This document shows, in pieces, positions 21,182 through 32,677 of a stretch of DNA of 64,000 nt (its first letter is position 1; the number at the start of each line of letters is the position of its first letter). The stretch comes from Sphingomonas sp. GTDB taxonomy: Bacteria > Pseudomonadota > Alphaproteobacteria > Sphingomonadales > Sphingomonadaceae. Position numbers and translations under genes: made by a program. The notes under the pieces were generated by a model. It saw only the letters and a program-made list of their open reading frames with translations. It was not told the origin of the DNA and did no database searches. The stretch covers positions 1-64,000 of the forward strand of contig NZ_JANYEK010000206.1 in NCBI RefSeq assembly GCF_025363195.1, read 5' to 3'.

Positions 21182-23503
21182 ATGGCGAGCCGGGCTCGAC
21201 CAGCGCTGTGGCGCGAGACGGTGAAGGCGGGGGCGGTGCGCAGCGGTGCCTTGCTGAGCGCGCTCGCCTTGTTCGTCGCAACCATCGTGATGGTGGTGGC
21301 GCTGGCCAGCTATCATTCCGGCGATCCGTCGCTGAACACCGCGGCAGGCGGCCCGGCGGAGAATTGGCTCGGCCTGCCCGGCGCGTGGTTCGCCGATCTC
21401 GCTTTGACCCTGTTCGGCTGGACGGTTTTGCTGCTGTTGCCGATCGCACCGATCGTCGCGCTCCGGCTGTGGCGGAACGAGCCGGCCGGGCGTTGGCTGC
21501 GCATGGTGATCGGCGGCACGATCGGCGCGGCGTTGATCGGTACGGCGGTGTCGTTCGTCGCTGCTTCGTCGGTGCTGGCTTTGCCCGCCGGATGGGGCGG
21601 CGTGCTGGGCCTGGGGCTGGCCGAGGGGTTGCGCTGGGGCGTCGGTTTCATCGGCGATCCGGTGGCGGTGTTGTGGACCGGGCGTGGCATCGGCCTGCTC
21701 GCGGGGCTGGTCGGCGCGATCGTCTGGGCACGCAGCCTGCAGGTTGCCTTGTCCCGCCCGCGCCTCCCACGTCTCGCCTTCCGCGCGGGATCGGCAGCGG
21801 CCTATATCGAGGGCGACGACGCGCTCGACGACATCGATCGACCGGTAAAGGAACCGCGCCGCAAGCCCACGCCCGAGCCGCGCGCCGTCGCGATGCCCGA
21901 TGCCCGCCCCGGCCCCGTGATCGCCGATCGCACCAACGCTCCCTCGATCGCCAAGCCCAAAGCGAAGCAGGAACAGCTCGACCTGCGCGACAATAATTAT
22001 CGCCTGCCCTCGATCGACCTGCTCATCCCCGCGCCACCAGCACCCGGCGCGGCGATCGACAAGGCCTCGCTGGAGCGCAATGCGCGGCTGCTCGAATCGG
22101 TGCTCGACGATTTCCACGTCAAGGGATCGATCGTCGAAGTGCGCCCCGGACCGGTCGTCACGATGTACGAACTGGAACCCGCCAGCGGGATCAAGGCCAG
22201 CCGCGTGATCCAGCTCGCCGACGATATCGCCCGCAATATGAGCGCCATTTCCGCGCGCGTCGCGACGATTCCGGGCCGGACCGTGATCGGCATCGAGTTG
22301 CCCAACATCCGACGCGAGACGGTCGGCCTGCACGAATTGATCGGTTCGCAGACGTTCGAGGATCAATCCGCCTCGCTGCCGCTGGTGCTGGGCAAGAATA
22401 TCGCGGGTGATCCTGTCATCGCCGATCTGGCCCCGATGCCGCATCTGCTCGTCGCGGGCACCACCGGATCGGGCAAATCGGTCGGGCTCAACTGTATGAT
22501 CCTGTCGTTGCTCTACCGCCTGACGCCGGACCAGTGCCGCATGATCATGATCGACCCGAAGATGCTGGAACTCAGCATGTACGACGATATCCCGCATCTG
22601 TTGTCGCCGGTCGTCACCGATCCGGCCAAGTCGGTGCGGGCGCTCAAATGGGCGGTCGAGCAGATGGAGGATCGCTATCGCCAGATGTCGTCGGTCGGCG
22701 TACGCAGTCTCGCCAGCTTCAACGACAAGGTCCGCGCTGCCAAGACCAAGGGCCAGCCGCTCGGCCGCAAGGTCCAGACCGGTTACGATCCCGATACGCG
22801 CCAGCCGATCTATGAGGAGGAGACGCTGGACTTCCAGGTGCTGCCCCAGATCGTGGTGATCGTCGACGAGCTCGCCGATCTGATGATGACGGCGGGCAAG
22901 GAGGTTGAATTCCTCATCCAGCGGTTGGCACAAAAGGCGCGCGCGGCGGGCATCCACCTGATCATGGCGACGCAGCGGCCCTCGGTCGACGTCATCACCG
23001 GCGTCATCAAGGCGAACCTGCCGACGCGCATCAGCTTCCATGTCACCTCGAAGATCGATTCGCGCACGATTCTGGGCGAACAGGGTGCGGAACAGCTGCT
23101 GGGCAAGGGCGACATGCTGTATATGCCCGGCGGCAAGGGCACGGTGCGCGTGCACGGCCCGTTCGTCAGCGACGACGAGGTGCGCGCGGTGGCGGATCAC
23201 TGGCGCGGGCAGGGTAAGCCGGATTATATCCAGTCCGTCACCGAGGAACCCGAGGATGGTTTCGCGCTCGATGGCGCGCCGGACGGCGAGGATTCGGCCG
23301 AGGACCAGCAATATCGCAACGCCATCCAGCTGGTGGTGGAAAGCCAGAAGGCCTCGACCAGTTGGCTCCAGCGGCAGCTCCGCATCGGCTATAACAGCGC
23401 CGCCCGGCTGATCGAGCGGATGGAAAAGGACGGCATCGTGGGGCGACCCGACCATGTCGGGCGCCGCGAGGTGTTGCGCGACCGCGATGGGAACCCGCTT
23501 TAG
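21182..23503 (+). CDS. ftsK: FtsK/SpoIIIE DNA translocase
   Basis: N-terminal TM helices, LLVAGTTGSGKSVGLNCMI Walker A, C-terminal gamma winged helix. Confidence 0.97.
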   Translation: MASRARPALWRETVKAGAVRSGALLSALALFVATIVMVVALASYHSGDPSLNTAAGGPAENWLGLPGAWFADLALTLFGWTVLLLLPIAPIVALRLWRNEPAGRWLRMVIGGTIGAALIGTAVSFVAASSVLALPAGWGGVLGLGLAEGLRWGVGFIGDPVAVLWTGRGIGLLAGLVGAIVWARSLQVALSRPRLPRLAFRAGSAAAYIEGDDALDDIDRPVKEPRRKPTPEPRAVAMPDARPGPVIADRTNAPSIAKPKAKQEQLDLRDNNYRLPSIDLLIPAPPAPGAAIDKASLERNARLLESVLDDFHVKGSIVEVRPGPVVTMYELEPASGIKASRVIQLADDIARNMSAISARVATIPGRTVIGIELPNIRRETVGLHELIGSQTFEDQSASLPLVLGKNIAGDPVIADLAPMPHLLVAGTTGSGKSVGLNCMILSLLYRLTPDQCRMIMIDPKMLELSMYDDIPHLLSPVVTDPAKSVRALKWAVEQMEDRYRQMSSVGVRSLASFNDKVRAAKTKGQPLGRKVQTGYDPDTRQPIYEEETLDFQVLPQIVVIVDELADLMMTAGKEVEFLIQRLAQKARAAGIHLIMATQRPSVDVITGVIKANLPTRISFHVTSKIDSRTILGEQGAEQLLGKGDMLYMPGGKGTVRVHGPFVSDDEVRAVADHWRGQGKPDYIQSVTEEPEDGFALDGAPDGEDSAEDQQYRNAIQLVVESQKASTSWLQRQLRIGYNSAARLIERMEKDGIVGRPDHVGRREVLRDRDGNPL

Positions 23504-23571
23504 CCCGAACGGTTCAGAACGGGTTCAAGGCCGCATGGGCATAAAGGCGGTCCGTTTTCAGGAGACTTTGC

Positions 23572-24180
23572 GTGAATTTCCGTTTTCTCTCCGCGCTGGC
23601 GCTTGCGCCGGTGCTGGTCGCCGCGGTCGCGCCGGGCGATCTCGGCCTGGTCCAGACGCACCTGCAAGCGGTGCAGACCATGACCGCGAGCTTCACGCAG
23701 ACCGACCGGCTCGGCAAGGTGCTGACCGGCACCCTGACGCTGAAGAAGCCGGGCATGATCCGCTTCCAATATGAAAAGGGCGTGCCGATCCTGATCGTCG
23801 GTGACGGCAAAGCCCTGTGGTTCCTGGATTATTCGGTCGGGCAGAAGCAACGCTGGCCGATCGGCAATTCGCCGCTCGGCGTCCTGCTCGATCCCTCGCG
23901 CGACATGACCAAGGTCGCGCATGTCGTGCCCGGTGGCGATCCGCGCATCATCTCGGTCGAGGCTGCCGACCCCAAGCATCCCGAATATGGCCGCATAACG
24001 TTGGTCTTCGTGCGCAATGCCACGGCACCCGGCGGGCTGATGTTGCAGGGCTGGGTGGCGCTCGACGCGCAGAACAATCGCACCACGCTCCGCCTGTCCG
24101 GGCAACGTTTCAACGCGCCCGTCGGCGACGAAATGTTCCGTTGGCGCGATCCGCAGCGCAATTCCGGCCCACACAAATAA
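23572..24180 (+). CDS. lolA: outer-membrane lipoprotein carrier protein
   Basis: Signal peptide; VQTMTASFTQTDRLGKVLTGTLTLKKPGMIRFQYEKG. Confidence 0.9.
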   Translation: MNFRFLSALALAPVLVAAVAPGDLGLVQTHLQAVQTMTASFTQTDRLGKVLTGTLTLKKPGMIRFQYEKGVPILIVGDGKALWFLDYSVGQKQRWPIGNSPLGVLLDPSRDMTKVAHVVPGGDPRIISVEAADPKHPEYGRITLVFVRNATAPGGLMLQGWVALDAQNNRTTLRLSGQRFNAPVGDEMFRWRDPQRNSGPHK

Positions 24181-24189
24181 TCCATTCAT

Positions 24190-24346
24190 ATTGGCGACAG
24201 GTTTGCTGTCCTAAAGGCGGTCTTGCGGATGCGGAGCGGTTCGGGATTTCCCCCCTGTTACCCGGATAAGGCTCTCATCCCGCCTGCGTGACGAACGCCA
24301 GGTCGGCCCTCGCTCCATGCCCCCGGAGCGGGGGCCTTTCCTTTTG
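24190..24346 (+). ncRNA. candidate structured small RNA (possibly 6S-like) between lolA and xthA
   Basis: ~235 bp gap without a convincing ORF; pairings GGAGCG/CGCTCC, GGAT-N9-ATCC and GCGT-N5-ACGC, ending at an intrinsic terminator. Family identity not established. Confidence 0.45.
24319..24345 (+). terminator. Rho-independent terminator
   Basis: GCCCCCG-GAG-CGGGGGC stem followed by CTTTCCTTTT. Confidence 0.8.
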
Positions 24347-24414
24347 CGTGGATAGGCTTTGCCGCGGCGCGCTTGAGGGTGACTAATTCTCCCCAACCTT
24401 CTAGGTCCCTGCTC

Positions 24415-25197
24415 GTGAAGATCGTTTCCTGGAACATCAACTCGGTCCGTTTCCGCATCGAGATCGTCGAGCGCTTCCTAAAAGAGGCGCAGCCCGACAT
24501 TTTGTGCTTGCAGGAAACCAAGGTGATCGACGGCGATTTCCCCGCCGCCCCGTTCCGTGCGCTCGGCTATGATCAGATCATCCTGCACGGGCAGAAGATG
24601 CACCACGGCGTGGCGATCCTGTCGCGCATTCCGCTGATCGAGGACGATCGCTACGATTGGCAGGCCAATATGGAGGCGCGGCATGTTGGCGTGCGGCTGC
24701 CCAATGGCGTGCGACTGGATAACGTCTATGTGCCGGCCGGCGGCGACGTGCCGGACCGCGATGCGAACCCGAAATTCGGCCAGAAGCTGGATTTTGTCGA
24801 ACGCATGACGCGTTGGTCGCAGGAGTTGACCACGCCGACGATCGTCACCGGCGATTTCAACATCGCACCGCTCGAATCGGACGTGTGGAGCCACAAGCAG
24901 TTACAGAATGTGGTTAGCCATACCGCAATCGAAATCGAGGCGCTGAACCGGCTGAAGGATTCGAACTCCTGGGTCGATCTCGGTCGGCATTTTTATCCGG
25001 CACCGGCGCGACTGCATACATGGTGGAGTTATCGCTCGACCGATTTCACCGCCAATGATCGTGGGCGGCGGCTCGACCATATGTGGGCCAGCGCCGATGT
25101 CGCGGCGCAGGCGGTTTCGCATACGGTGTTCGAGGATTGCCGGTCGTGGCTGAAGCCCTCCGATCACATCCCGATCATGACAGAGTTCGCGTTTTGA
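24415..25197 (+). CDS. xthA: exodeoxyribonuclease III
   Basis: GTG start; [36 protein letters not shown]. Confidence 0.96.
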   Translation: MKIVSWNINSVRFRIEIVERFLKEAQPDILCLQETKVIDGDFPAAPFRALGYDQIILHGQKMHHGVAILSRIPLIEDDRYDWQANMEARHVGVRLPNGVRLDNVYVPAGGDVPDRDANPKFGQKLDFVERMTRWSQELTTPTIVTGDFNIAPLESDVWSHKQLQNVVSHTAIEIEALNRLKDSNSWVDLGRHFYPAPARLHTWWSYRSTDFTANDRGRRLDHMWASADVAAQAVSHTVFEDCRSWLKPSDHIPIMTEFAF

Positions 25198-26255
25198 ACG
25201 ACGCCCATAAAGCCGCGCTCGCTATCGATGCGCTGCGGCGTGGCTGGCCGATCGCGATCGACGGTGCAGACGGCTCGCTCGCCTTGTTGCCGATCGAGAC
25301 GGCCGATCCGGTCCGGCTGGCGTCGTTCGATCCTGTGGGGGGCGCCCCCGTCCTGCTGTCCGCCGGGCGCGCGGTGACGCTGAAGCTTGCCAACCAGATC
25401 GAGGCGGCTGTGCCCGATGCCCCGGTGCTGGTCGAGCGCGTGGCATGGCTCGATTTTGCCACGGCGACGGCGTTGGCCGATCCACAATTCGATCTCAGCA
25501 CACCGCTGAAAGGCCCGTTCCGGGCGATCTGCCTGGCCGAGCGCGATGCCGGGGCGGCGGCGCTGCGGCTGGCGCGGATCGGCGGAATGCTGCCCGCTTT
25601 CTTCGCGATCCCCGGCGGCACCGCCGACCTGACGCTGCACGTCGACGATATTGCCGCGCATGAGGACGCCGGACGCCTCACCATCGCCACCCGCGCACGC
25701 CTGCCGGTGCGCGGCGCGGAGGAGGCCGAAATCGTCGCCTTCCGCACGCCGGAAATGCCGGGCGAACACATCGCCTTGCTCATCGGCACCCCGAACGGTG
25801 CGCCGCCGTTGGTGCGCTTGCACAGCGAATGCCTGACCGGCGACATGCTCGGCAGCCTGAAGTGCGATTGCGGGCCGCAACTGGAAGCGGCCATCGCTGC
25901 AATCTCCGACAGCGGCTGGGGCATCCTGTTATATCTGCGACAGGAGGGGCGCGGGATCGGGCTGATCAACAAATTGCGCGCTTATGCGCTGCAGGATCAG
26001 GGTTTCGACACGGTCGATGCCAATACGCGGCTCGGCTTTGCGGTCGATTCGCGCAATTTCCACGTCGCGGCGCGGATGCTGGACCTGCTCGGGCACCGCG
26101 CGGTGCGGTTGCTGACCAACAATCTCGACAAGGTCGCACAACTCGAAGATGCGGGGATCAAGGTGGTCGAGCGCGTGCCGCACATCCTGCCCGCCAATCG
26201 CTTCAACGAGAAATATCTCGCCACCAAGCGCGACCGCACCGGGCATCAATTCTAG
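25194..26255 (+). CDS. ribA: GTP cyclohydrolase II
   Basis: [48 protein letters not shown] start overlapping the xthA stop. Confidence 0.94.
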   Translation: MNDAHKAALAIDALRRGWPIAIDGADGSLALLPIETADPVRLASFDPVGGAPVLLSAGRAVTLKLANQIEAAVPDAPVLVERVAWLDFATATALADPQFDLSTPLKGPFRAICLAERDAGAAALRLARIGGMLPAFFAIPGGTADLTLHVDDIAAHEDAGRLTIATRARLPVRGAEEAEIVAFRTPEMPGEHIALLIGTPNGAPPLVRLHSECLTGDMLGSLKCDCGPQLEAAIAAISDSGWGILLYLRQEGRGIGLINKLRAYALQDQGFDTVDANTRLGFAVDSRNFHVAARMLDLLGHRAVRLLTNNLDKVAQLEDAGIKVVERVPHILPANRFNEKYLATKRDRTGHQF

Positions 26256-26914
26256 GCGACCAGAAGCGCCACCTCGTCGAAGCTGCCGGCGATGTCTTGC
26301 ACGCCGGTCGCGCGCAACCGGTCAGCATGGTCGGGCGCGCAGTGACTCCCACCGACGAACCCGATGACATGGCCGCCCGACGCCACCGCGCCCGTCGCGC
26401 CGACCGGTGAATCCTCAACGATCGCGCACATTGCGATATCCACGCCGAGAGCGTTCGCGGCATGAAGATACACATCAGGCGCGGGCTTGCCCCGAGCGAC
26501 ATGTTCGCGCCCGGAAAAGATCATCGTGCCGAACCGGTCGCGCAGGCCGATATGGTCGAGATGGCGGCCGATCCACGCCGAGGAGCTCGACGAAGCGATC
26601 GCGACCGGCAGGCCAGCGGGCAAACCCCGCACGAATGCGACCGCGCCGGCCACCGCATCGATTCCCGCCGCCATCACGCGCGCGTCCTCGGCCTTGCGCG
26701 CGGTGTGGAAATCGTGCGGCAGCGTGCGACCGATCCATGCCTCGACCGCGCCGATAAAGTCCGCCCCCGCCAGACCCATGAACTTTGCCATCGATTGCTC
26801 GGTCGTCGTTGGATGGCCGATGCCGGTGAGATAGGCGGCGATCTGGCGATTGCCGACCAGTTCGCTCTCGATCAACACACCGTCGAAATCGAAGATGATC
26901 GCGGCAAACTTCAT
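26252..26914 (-). CDS. HAD-IA family hydrolase / phosphatase
   Basis: [54 protein letters not shown]. Confidence 0.92.
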   Translation of the reverse strand: MKFAAIIFDFDGVLIESELVGNRQIAAYLTGIGHPTTTEQSMAKFMGLAGADFIGAVEAWIGRTLPHDFHTARKAEDARVMAAGIDAVAGAVAFVRGLPAGLPVAIASSSSSAWIGRHLDHIGLRDRFGTMIFSGREHVARGKPAPDVYLHAANALGVDIAMCAIVEDSPVGATGAVASGGHVIGFVGGSHCAPDHADRLRATGVQDIAGSFDEVALLVA

Positions 26915-27615
26915 GCGCGTGTTCCGAACAAAGCGGTACCGACACGAACATGCGTCGCGCCGATCATCACCGCCGTCTCGAAATCGCCCGACATACCCAT
27001 ACTCAACCCCGCCAGCCCCGATTCGCCCGCCAGTTTGGCGAGCAAGGCGAAATAGGGTGCCGCTTCGGTATCGGCGGGCGGAATCGCCATCAGCCCGGCA
27101 ATCGCCAGGCCCGCCTCGCGCGCCGCCGCCAGCAATGCAGGCAGATCATGGATCGCACAGCCGCCCTTCTGTTCCTCCGCCCCGATATTGACCTGGATGA
27201 AACACGCAGGTCGTTTGCCGACGCGTTCCATCGCCTTGCCCAGTGCCGTGACCAGCGATGGCCGGTCCACCGAATGGATAACATCGAACAGCGCCACCGC
27301 GTCTTCTGCCTTGTTCGACTGGAGCTGCCCGATCAGATGCAGCACCGAATCGGGATAAGCCTCCCGCAGCGCCGGCCATTTCCCTTCCGCCTCCGCCACG
27401 CGATTCTCGCCGAAGTCGCGCTGCCCCGCGGCGAGCAGGGGCAGGATCGCCTCCGCACTTTGCGTCTTGGACACCGCGATCAACTTCACATCCTCGGGTT
27501 TGCGTGACGCCAGGCCGGCAGCATGGGCGATCGCCTGATGAACGGTTTGAAGCGCGGTTGCTGGGCCGGTTGCGGGGCCGGTTGCGGGGCCAGTTGCGGG
27601 ATCGTGTGCGGACAT
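26911..27615 (-). CDS. YggS family PLP-binding homeostasis protein
   Basis: KLIAVSKTQSAEAILPLLAAGQRDFGENRVAEAEGKW; likely start MSAHDPATG at 27615. Confidence 0.93.
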   Translation of the reverse strand: MSAHDPATGPATGPATGPATALQTVHQAIAHAAGLASRKPEDVKLIAVSKTQSAEAILPLLAAGQRDFGENRVAEAEGKWPALREAYPDSVLHLIGQLQSNKAEDAVALFDVIHSVDRPSLVTALGKAMERVGKRPACFIQVNIGAEEQKGGCAIHDLPALLAAAREAGLAIAGLMAIPPADTEAAPYFALLAKLAGESGLAGLSMGMSGDFETAVMIGATHVRVGTALFGTRA

Positions 27616-27637
27616 CGGCGCTGCTATAGGCAGGCCC

Positions 27638-28180
27638 GTGCCACGCCGCCACCCCAGCAAATTGCCGCCTCTGTGGCTGATGACCGACGAGCGGATGGGC
27701 GATGACCTCTGGTGCGCGCTGCAGACGCTGCCGCCGGGGTCGGGCGTGATCTTTCGCCATCACGCGACGCCTTTGGCCGAACGCCGCGTGCTGTTCGCCA
27801 AGGTCGGAAAAATCGCACGGGCGAGACGGCTCCTGTTGGTTCGAGCCGGACCAGTTCGGCTCGGGCGAGAACAGGGGGTACATGGCAAGGGCGCAATTCG
27901 TCCCGGCGAGATCCGGACCTGGCCAGCCCATACTCGAAAGGAGGCGCTGACCGGCATAAACGCCGGTGCCGACCTGCTGTTCGTTTCACCGATCTTTGCC
28001 ACCCGGTCGCATCCCGGCGCAGCGGCATCAGGCCCGGTGCGGGCGGCCATCAGGATTTGTGGGTTGACCACGCCCGCCATTGCGCTCGGCGGGATGACGG
28101 CACGACGTTATCGTCGGCTCAGGCCCTTTGGGTTTCACGGTTGGGCGGCGATCGATGCGTGGATCGTCCCACGCGGCTGA
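27638..28180 (+). CDS. ThiE/TenI-like thiamine phosphate synthase family protein
   Basis: PLWLMTDERMGDDLWCALQTLPPGSGVIFRHHATPLAERR; GADLLFVSPIFATRSHPGA; PAIALGGM. Confidence 0.8.
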   Translation: MPRRHPSKLPPLWLMTDERMGDDLWCALQTLPPGSGVIFRHHATPLAERRVLFAKVGKIARARRLLLVRAGPVRLGREQGVHGKGAIRPGEIRTWPAHTRKEALTGINAGADLLFVSPIFATRSHPGAAASGPVRAAIRICGLTTPAIALGGMTARRYRRLRPFGFHGWAAIDAWIVPRG

Positions 28181-28183
28181 CCG

Positions 28184-28909
28184 TCAGAAGCGGAACGCGG
28201 TTCCGATATAGACCGCCTGGCTGTCGAGCCGGCTGTCATCTTTCAAACGCTCGAGCCGATCCCGCTCGCTCTTGTAGCGCACGCCCGCCGTCACATCGAG
28301 GTTGCGGGTGAGCGCATACGATCCGCCGACATCAAGCGCATAATTCGGCGCTTCCTCGACCAGCTTCGGCGCACCGGCGAGCGGGCGATCGGAAATCGCC
28401 TTCACCTGACCGCTGAACCGCTTGCCGGTGTAGCTGAGGCCAAGGTCCATACGCTCGCGGCTGCCCGGCAGACCAGCCATATCGACCCGCGCCACGTCGC
28501 TCGACAAGGCGAAGCGCTTCCAGCCGACCGCTACGCCAAGATTATAGGCGATCGGCGCAAGATTAAGCTGCGGTGCGGCCACCAGCGCCGCCGTGCCATT
28601 GCGTTCAGCGTACAAAGCGCTGCGCGTCAAGCGGGCGCGCACCGCCACCGTCACGGCATGGCTGCCGGCATGGCGCGATTCGGAGGGCGTGAAGCTGAAC
28701 CCGGCCGAGTCGAGCCCACCGCGAGCGAACACCGCCGCGAGCCGGGGATCAGCCGACGCCGGAGTGAACGATCCTGCGCTGCGCGTGAAATTCACACGCT
28801 TTTCCGTGTGGTTGGCGTTATCCGGTGCCCCGATCGCCGGTGCCACGGCGATGCCGAGGGCAACCAGGGCCCCCACAGCAATACCGGCAATCGTGCGACC
28901 AGCGACCAC
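28184..28909 (-). CDS. putative outer-membrane beta-barrel protein
   Basis: Signal peptide, amphipathic repeats, C-terminal aromatic residue (YIGTAFRF*). Confidence 0.6.
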   Translation of the reverse strand: MVAGRTIAGIAVGALVALGIAVAPAIGAPDNANHTEKRVNFTRSAGSFTPASADPRLAAVFARGGLDSAGFSFTPSESRHAGSHAVTVAVRARLTRSALYAERNGTAALVAAPQLNLAPIAYNLGVAVGWKRFALSSDVARVDMAGLPGSRERMDLGLSYTGKRFSGQVKAISDRPLAGAPKLVEEAPNYALDVGGSYALTRNLDVTAGVRYKSERDRLERLKDDSRLDSQAVYIGTAFRF

Positions 28910-29140
28910 GTATATGTCCTCGAAGCAGTGCCATACGCACCACGTTCACTGAACCGCGCCTATCACGTTTCGATCCATCGTCGCCATCGATGGAATCACT
29001 TTCTGTATGAGTGTTGCAATCGGCCCACAGGCAAGGGCCCGCACACCTCTTGCATCGTCTCGCGTGCCTGCTGCCTTGCGGCAGGCGCGAGACCATCTAT
29101 AGATGCCCATCCTAATAGTATTTTACCCAGGAACCTGCCG

Positions 29141-29608
29141 ATGATCCGCCTTCCGGCCCTGAACAAGAATTCCGCCAAGGCGCTTGCGCTTGTCGCGGCT
29201 TTCGCCGTCCCGCTTGCGCTGGGCGCCTGCGGTCGGGGCGACAAGATGCGGGTGAAGACGGACCTGGCTGCGTCCAAGGTGACGACAATCGGCGTCAATG
29301 CCTATCTGTGGCGCGCCAGCCTCGACACGTTGAGCTTCATGCCGCTCGTACAGACCGATTCCAACGGCGGCGTGATCGTCACCGATTGGTATATCAACCC
29401 GGCGATCGCGACCGAGCGCGTCAAGGTGACGGTGACGATTCTCGATCAGGACCTGCGCGCCGATGGCCTTCGCGTCGCCGCGCTGCGTGAGGTGAACCAG
29501 AACGGCCAGTGGGTCGCCGCCCCCGTCAAGGCCGCCACGGTCCAGAAACTGGAAGATGCGATCCTGACGCGTGCACGAGATTTGCGCCGCGCCGCCGTCG
29601 CCGGATAA
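29141..29608 (+). CDS. DUF3576 domain lipoprotein
   Basis: Lipobox [43 protein letters not shown]. Confidence 0.85.
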   Translation: MIRLPALNKNSAKALALVAAFAVPLALGACGRGDKMRVKTDLAASKVTTIGVNAYLWRASLDTLSFMPLVQTDSNGGVIVTDWYINPAIATERVKVTVTILDQDLRADGLRVAALREVNQNGQWVAAPVKAATVQKLEDAILTRARDLRRAAVAG

Positions 29609-29621
29609 GAAAGACAGACTT

Positions 29622-32174
29622 ATGGCGTCGCGCTTCAATGCCTTGAAGGCGGACGCAGGCTGGCAGAAAGTGTGGGACGAAAACCGCACCTTCGCCGCGC
29701 GCGACGATTCGCCCAAGCCGCGTTCCTATGTGCTCGAAATGTTTCCCTACCCGTCCGGGCGGATTCACATGGGGCATGTGCGCAATTACACCATGGGCGA
29801 CGTGCTGGCGCGCTATCGTCGCATGATCGGGCATGAAGTGCTCCACCCGATGGGATGGGATGCCTTTGGTATGCCGGCGGAAAACGCCGCGATGGAAAAG
29901 GGCGTGCACCCCGGCGCCTGGACCCGCGCCAACATCCGTACGATGAAGGCGCAGTTGAAGCGTCTCGGCTTCGCGCTCGACTGGACGCGCGAACTCGCCA
30001 CCTGCGAGCCGGAATATTACGGGCACGAACAGGCCTTGTTCCTCGATCTGTTCAAGGCGGGGCTGGTCTATCGCAAGGAATCGGCGGTCAATTGGGATCC
30101 GGTCGACATGACCGTTTTGGCCAATGAACAGGTGATCGACGGGCGCGGGTGGCGTTCGGGTGCCCTGGTCGAACGGCGCAAGCTGTCGCAATGGTTCCTG
30201 AAGATCACCGATTTCGCCGACGAGCTGCTCGACGGTTTGGGGGCGCTCGAGCATTGGCCCGACAAGGTCAAGCTGATGCAGGAAAACTGGATCGGCCGCA
30301 GCCAGGGCCTGACTTTCTCGTTCAAGCTTTCCGAAGGCGGAACGGTCGACGTGTTCACCACCCGCCCGGACACAATCTTCGGGTCGAGCTTCGTCGCGGT
30401 CGCTGCCGATCACCCGATCGCGCGCAAGCTGGCCGAGACGAACGCGGATGCCGCCGCGTTCATCGCATTGTGCAAACGTGGCGGCACCACCGCGGCCGAG
30501 TTGGAAACACAGGAAAAGCTGGGCTTCGACACCGGCCTGCGCGCGGCGCACCCATTCGATTCCGAATGGGGCCTGCCGGTCTACATCGCGAACTTCGTCC
30601 TGATGGACTATGGCACCGGCGCGGTGTTCGGCGTGCCGGCGCATGACCAGCGCGATCTCGATTTCGCGCGCAAATACAATTTGCCCGTCAAACGCGTCGT
30701 CTCCGACGGCGACGTCGAGGATCCGGTGTTCGTCGGCAACACGGCCTATACCGGCCCCGGCAGTGTGGTGAATTCGCACTTTCTCGACGGCATGGATGTC
30801 GAGGATGCCAAGCGCATCGTCATCCAGCGTGCGGAAGGCGAGGGTTGGGGCAAGGGATCGACCGTGTTCCGCCTGCGCGACTGGGGCGTCAGCCGCCAGC
30901 GGTATTGGGGCACACCGATCCCGATCATCCATTGCGACGCCTGCGGTGCGGTGCCGGTACCGCGCGAGCAACTGCCGGTGGTGTTGCCCGAGGATGTGAC
31001 GTTCGACGTGCCGGGCAACCCGCTCGATCGTCAGGCCGAATGGAACCAGGTCGATTGCCCGAGCTGCGGCAAACCGGCGCGACGCGAGACCGACACGCTC
31101 GATACGTTCGTCAATTCATCGTGGTATTTCATCCGCTTCGCCAGCCAGCCAGATGATAGACCGTTCGACCGGGAGATCGCCGAGAAATGGTTGCCGGTCG
31201 GGCAATATATCGGCGGGGTCGAGCATGCGATCCTGCATCTCCTCTACGCGCGCTTCTGGACGCGCGCACTGAAGCATATCGGGCAGCTCGATGTGGCGGA
31301 ACCGTTCGCCGGGCTGTTCACGCAGGGGATGGTGACGCACGAGACGTATTCCTTCCCGCCGCCGGCAGAAGGGCATGGTCCGATCTGGGTGTCGACGGAC
31401 GACATCGAGCGGCGTGACGGCGGCGTGTTCCAGCGCGTCACTGGCCGTGAAGTGACGGTCGGTCGTGTCGAAAAGATGTCCAAGACCAAGAAGAACACGA
31501 TCGATCCCGAACCGATCGTCGATCAATATGGTGCGGACGCAGTACGCTGGTTCATGCTGTCGGATTCGCCCCCCGAGCGCGATCTGCCGTGGAGCGAATC
31601 GGGCATCGACGGGTCGTGGCGCTTCATCCAGCGCCTGTGGCGGTTGTTCGATGGTGCGGCGGAAACGGGCGATGAGGAAGCCCGCGCGTCGGAGCAGGGT
31701 GCCAACATCGCACTCGACCGCAAGCTGCACCAGACCATCGCCGGCATCGCCACCGATATCGAGGCTTTGTCGTTCAACAAGGCCGTCGCCAAGCTTTACG
31801 AACTGACCGGCGCAATCGAGAAAGCGGGTCCATCCGCCTCACGCAGTGCAGCGATCGCCACGCTGATGCGGCTCGTCGCGCCGATGGCACCGCATCTGGC
31901 CGAGGAAGCCTGGGCCGCCGCAGGGCAATCCGGGCTGATCGCCGATGCGCCCTGGCCGGAGGTCGACCCAGCCCTGCTGATCGAGGACGAAGTGACGATC
32001 GCGTTGCAGGTCAACGGCAAATTGCGCGACACGGTAAAGGTCGCCAAGGGCACTCCGAAGGACGTTATCGAGGCGCTGGCGCTGGCCAATCCCAACGTGC
32101 AGCGCATCCTCGATGGCGTGACACCGAAAAAGATCGTTGTCGTGCCCGATCGTCTGGTAAACCTCGTCGCATGA
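29622..32174 (+). CDS. leuS: leucyl-tRNA synthetase
   Basis: [34 protein letters not shown]. Confidence 0.98.
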   Translation: MASRFNALKADAGWQKVWDENRTFAARDDSPKPRSYVLEMFPYPSGRIHMGHVRNYTMGDVLARYRRMIGHEVLHPMGWDAFGMPAENAAMEKGVHPGAWTRANIRTMKAQLKRLGFALDWTRELATCEPEYYGHEQALFLDLFKAGLVYRKESAVNWDPVDMTVLANEQVIDGRGWRSGALVERRKLSQWFLKITDFADELLDGLGALEHWPDKVKLMQENWIGRSQGLTFSFKLSEGGTVDVFTTRPDTIFGSSFVAVAADHPIARKLAETNADAAAFIALCKRGGTTAAELETQEKLGFDTGLRAAHPFDSEWGLPVYIANFVLMDYGTGAVFGVPAHDQRDLDFARKYNLPVKRVVSDGDVEDPVFVGNTAYTGPGSVVNSHFLDGMDVEDAKRIVIQRAEGEGWGKGSTVFRLRDWGVSRQRYWGTPIPIIHCDACGAVPVPREQLPVVLPEDVTFDVPGNPLDRQAEWNQVDCPSCGKPARRETDTLDTFVNSSWYFIRFASQPDDRPFDREIAEKWLPVGQYIGGVEHAILHLLYARFWTRALKHIGQLDVAEPFAGLFTQGMVTHETYSFPPPAEGHGPIWVSTDDIERRDGGVFQRVTGREVTVGRVEKMSKTKKNTIDPEPIVDQYGADAVRWFMLSDSPPERDLPWSESGIDGSWRFIQRLWRLFDGAAETGDEEARASEQGANIALDRKLHQTIAGIATDIEALSFNKAVAKLYELTGAIEKAGPSASRSAAIATLMRLVAPMAPHLAEEAWAAAGQSGLIADAPWPEVDPALLIEDEVTIALQVNGKLRDTVKVAKGTPKDVIEALALANPNVQRILDGVTPKKIVVVPDRLVNLVA

Positions 32175-32677
32175 AGCCTCTTGCCAGCCTTGTTCTTGCG
32201 GCCCTGCTGTCCGGCTGCGGCCTGCAACCGCTGTATAGCGGCGGCGGATCGGGTGCGGTGGCGACATCGTTGACGCGGATCGAGGTCGCCCCGATCGAGG
32301 GCAAATCGGGCTGGCTGATGGTCAATGCGTTGACCGATCGTTTATCCGCAGGGAAAACAACGCCACTCTACCGGCTCGAAGTAAAGCTGGACGACAAGAT
32401 CAGCGGTCTCGGCGTGCGCAGCGATGACAGCGTCTCGCGCGAACGCAGGACATTGCGCGCGCGATATCAGCTGATCGACCTCGCCAATGGTGCGGTTTTG
32501 CTCGATGCGACGGCCGGGTCCGACGCGGGAATCGATGTGGTCGGTTCGGAATATGCCACGATTGCCGCCGAAAACAGCGCCTTGGAGCGTCTTTCAGGAA
32601 TCGTTGCCGACCAGATGGTCTCACGCATTGCCCTGTACACAAGGCGAACGACGCCCGCCCTTACCGCGCGCCCGTGA
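32171..32677 (+). CDS. lptE: LPS assembly lipoprotein LptE
   Basis: Lipobox [11 protein letters not shown]; position between leuS and holA. Confidence 0.88.
   Translation: MKPLASLVLAALLSGCGLQPLYSGGGSGAVATSLTRIEVAPIEGKSGWLMVNALTDRLSAGKTTPLYRLEVKLDDKISGLGVRSDDSVSRERRTLRARYQLIDLANGAVLLDATAGSDAGIDVVGSEYATIAAENSALERLSGIVADQMVSRIALYTRRTTPALTARP

Noticed and set aside
21080-23455. 791-aa minus-strand ORF antisense to ftsK
   Set aside because: Shadow ORF opposite a well-supported FtsK; composition typical of antisense frames in GC-rich DNA.
24190-24346. SRP (4.5S) RNA
   Set aside because: Lacks the conserved GGUCAGGUCCGGAAGGAAGCAGCC-type apical motif.
27552-27603. CRISPR-like repeats
   Set aside because: Contiguous 12-bp units without spacers inside a coding frame; no cas genes in the window.
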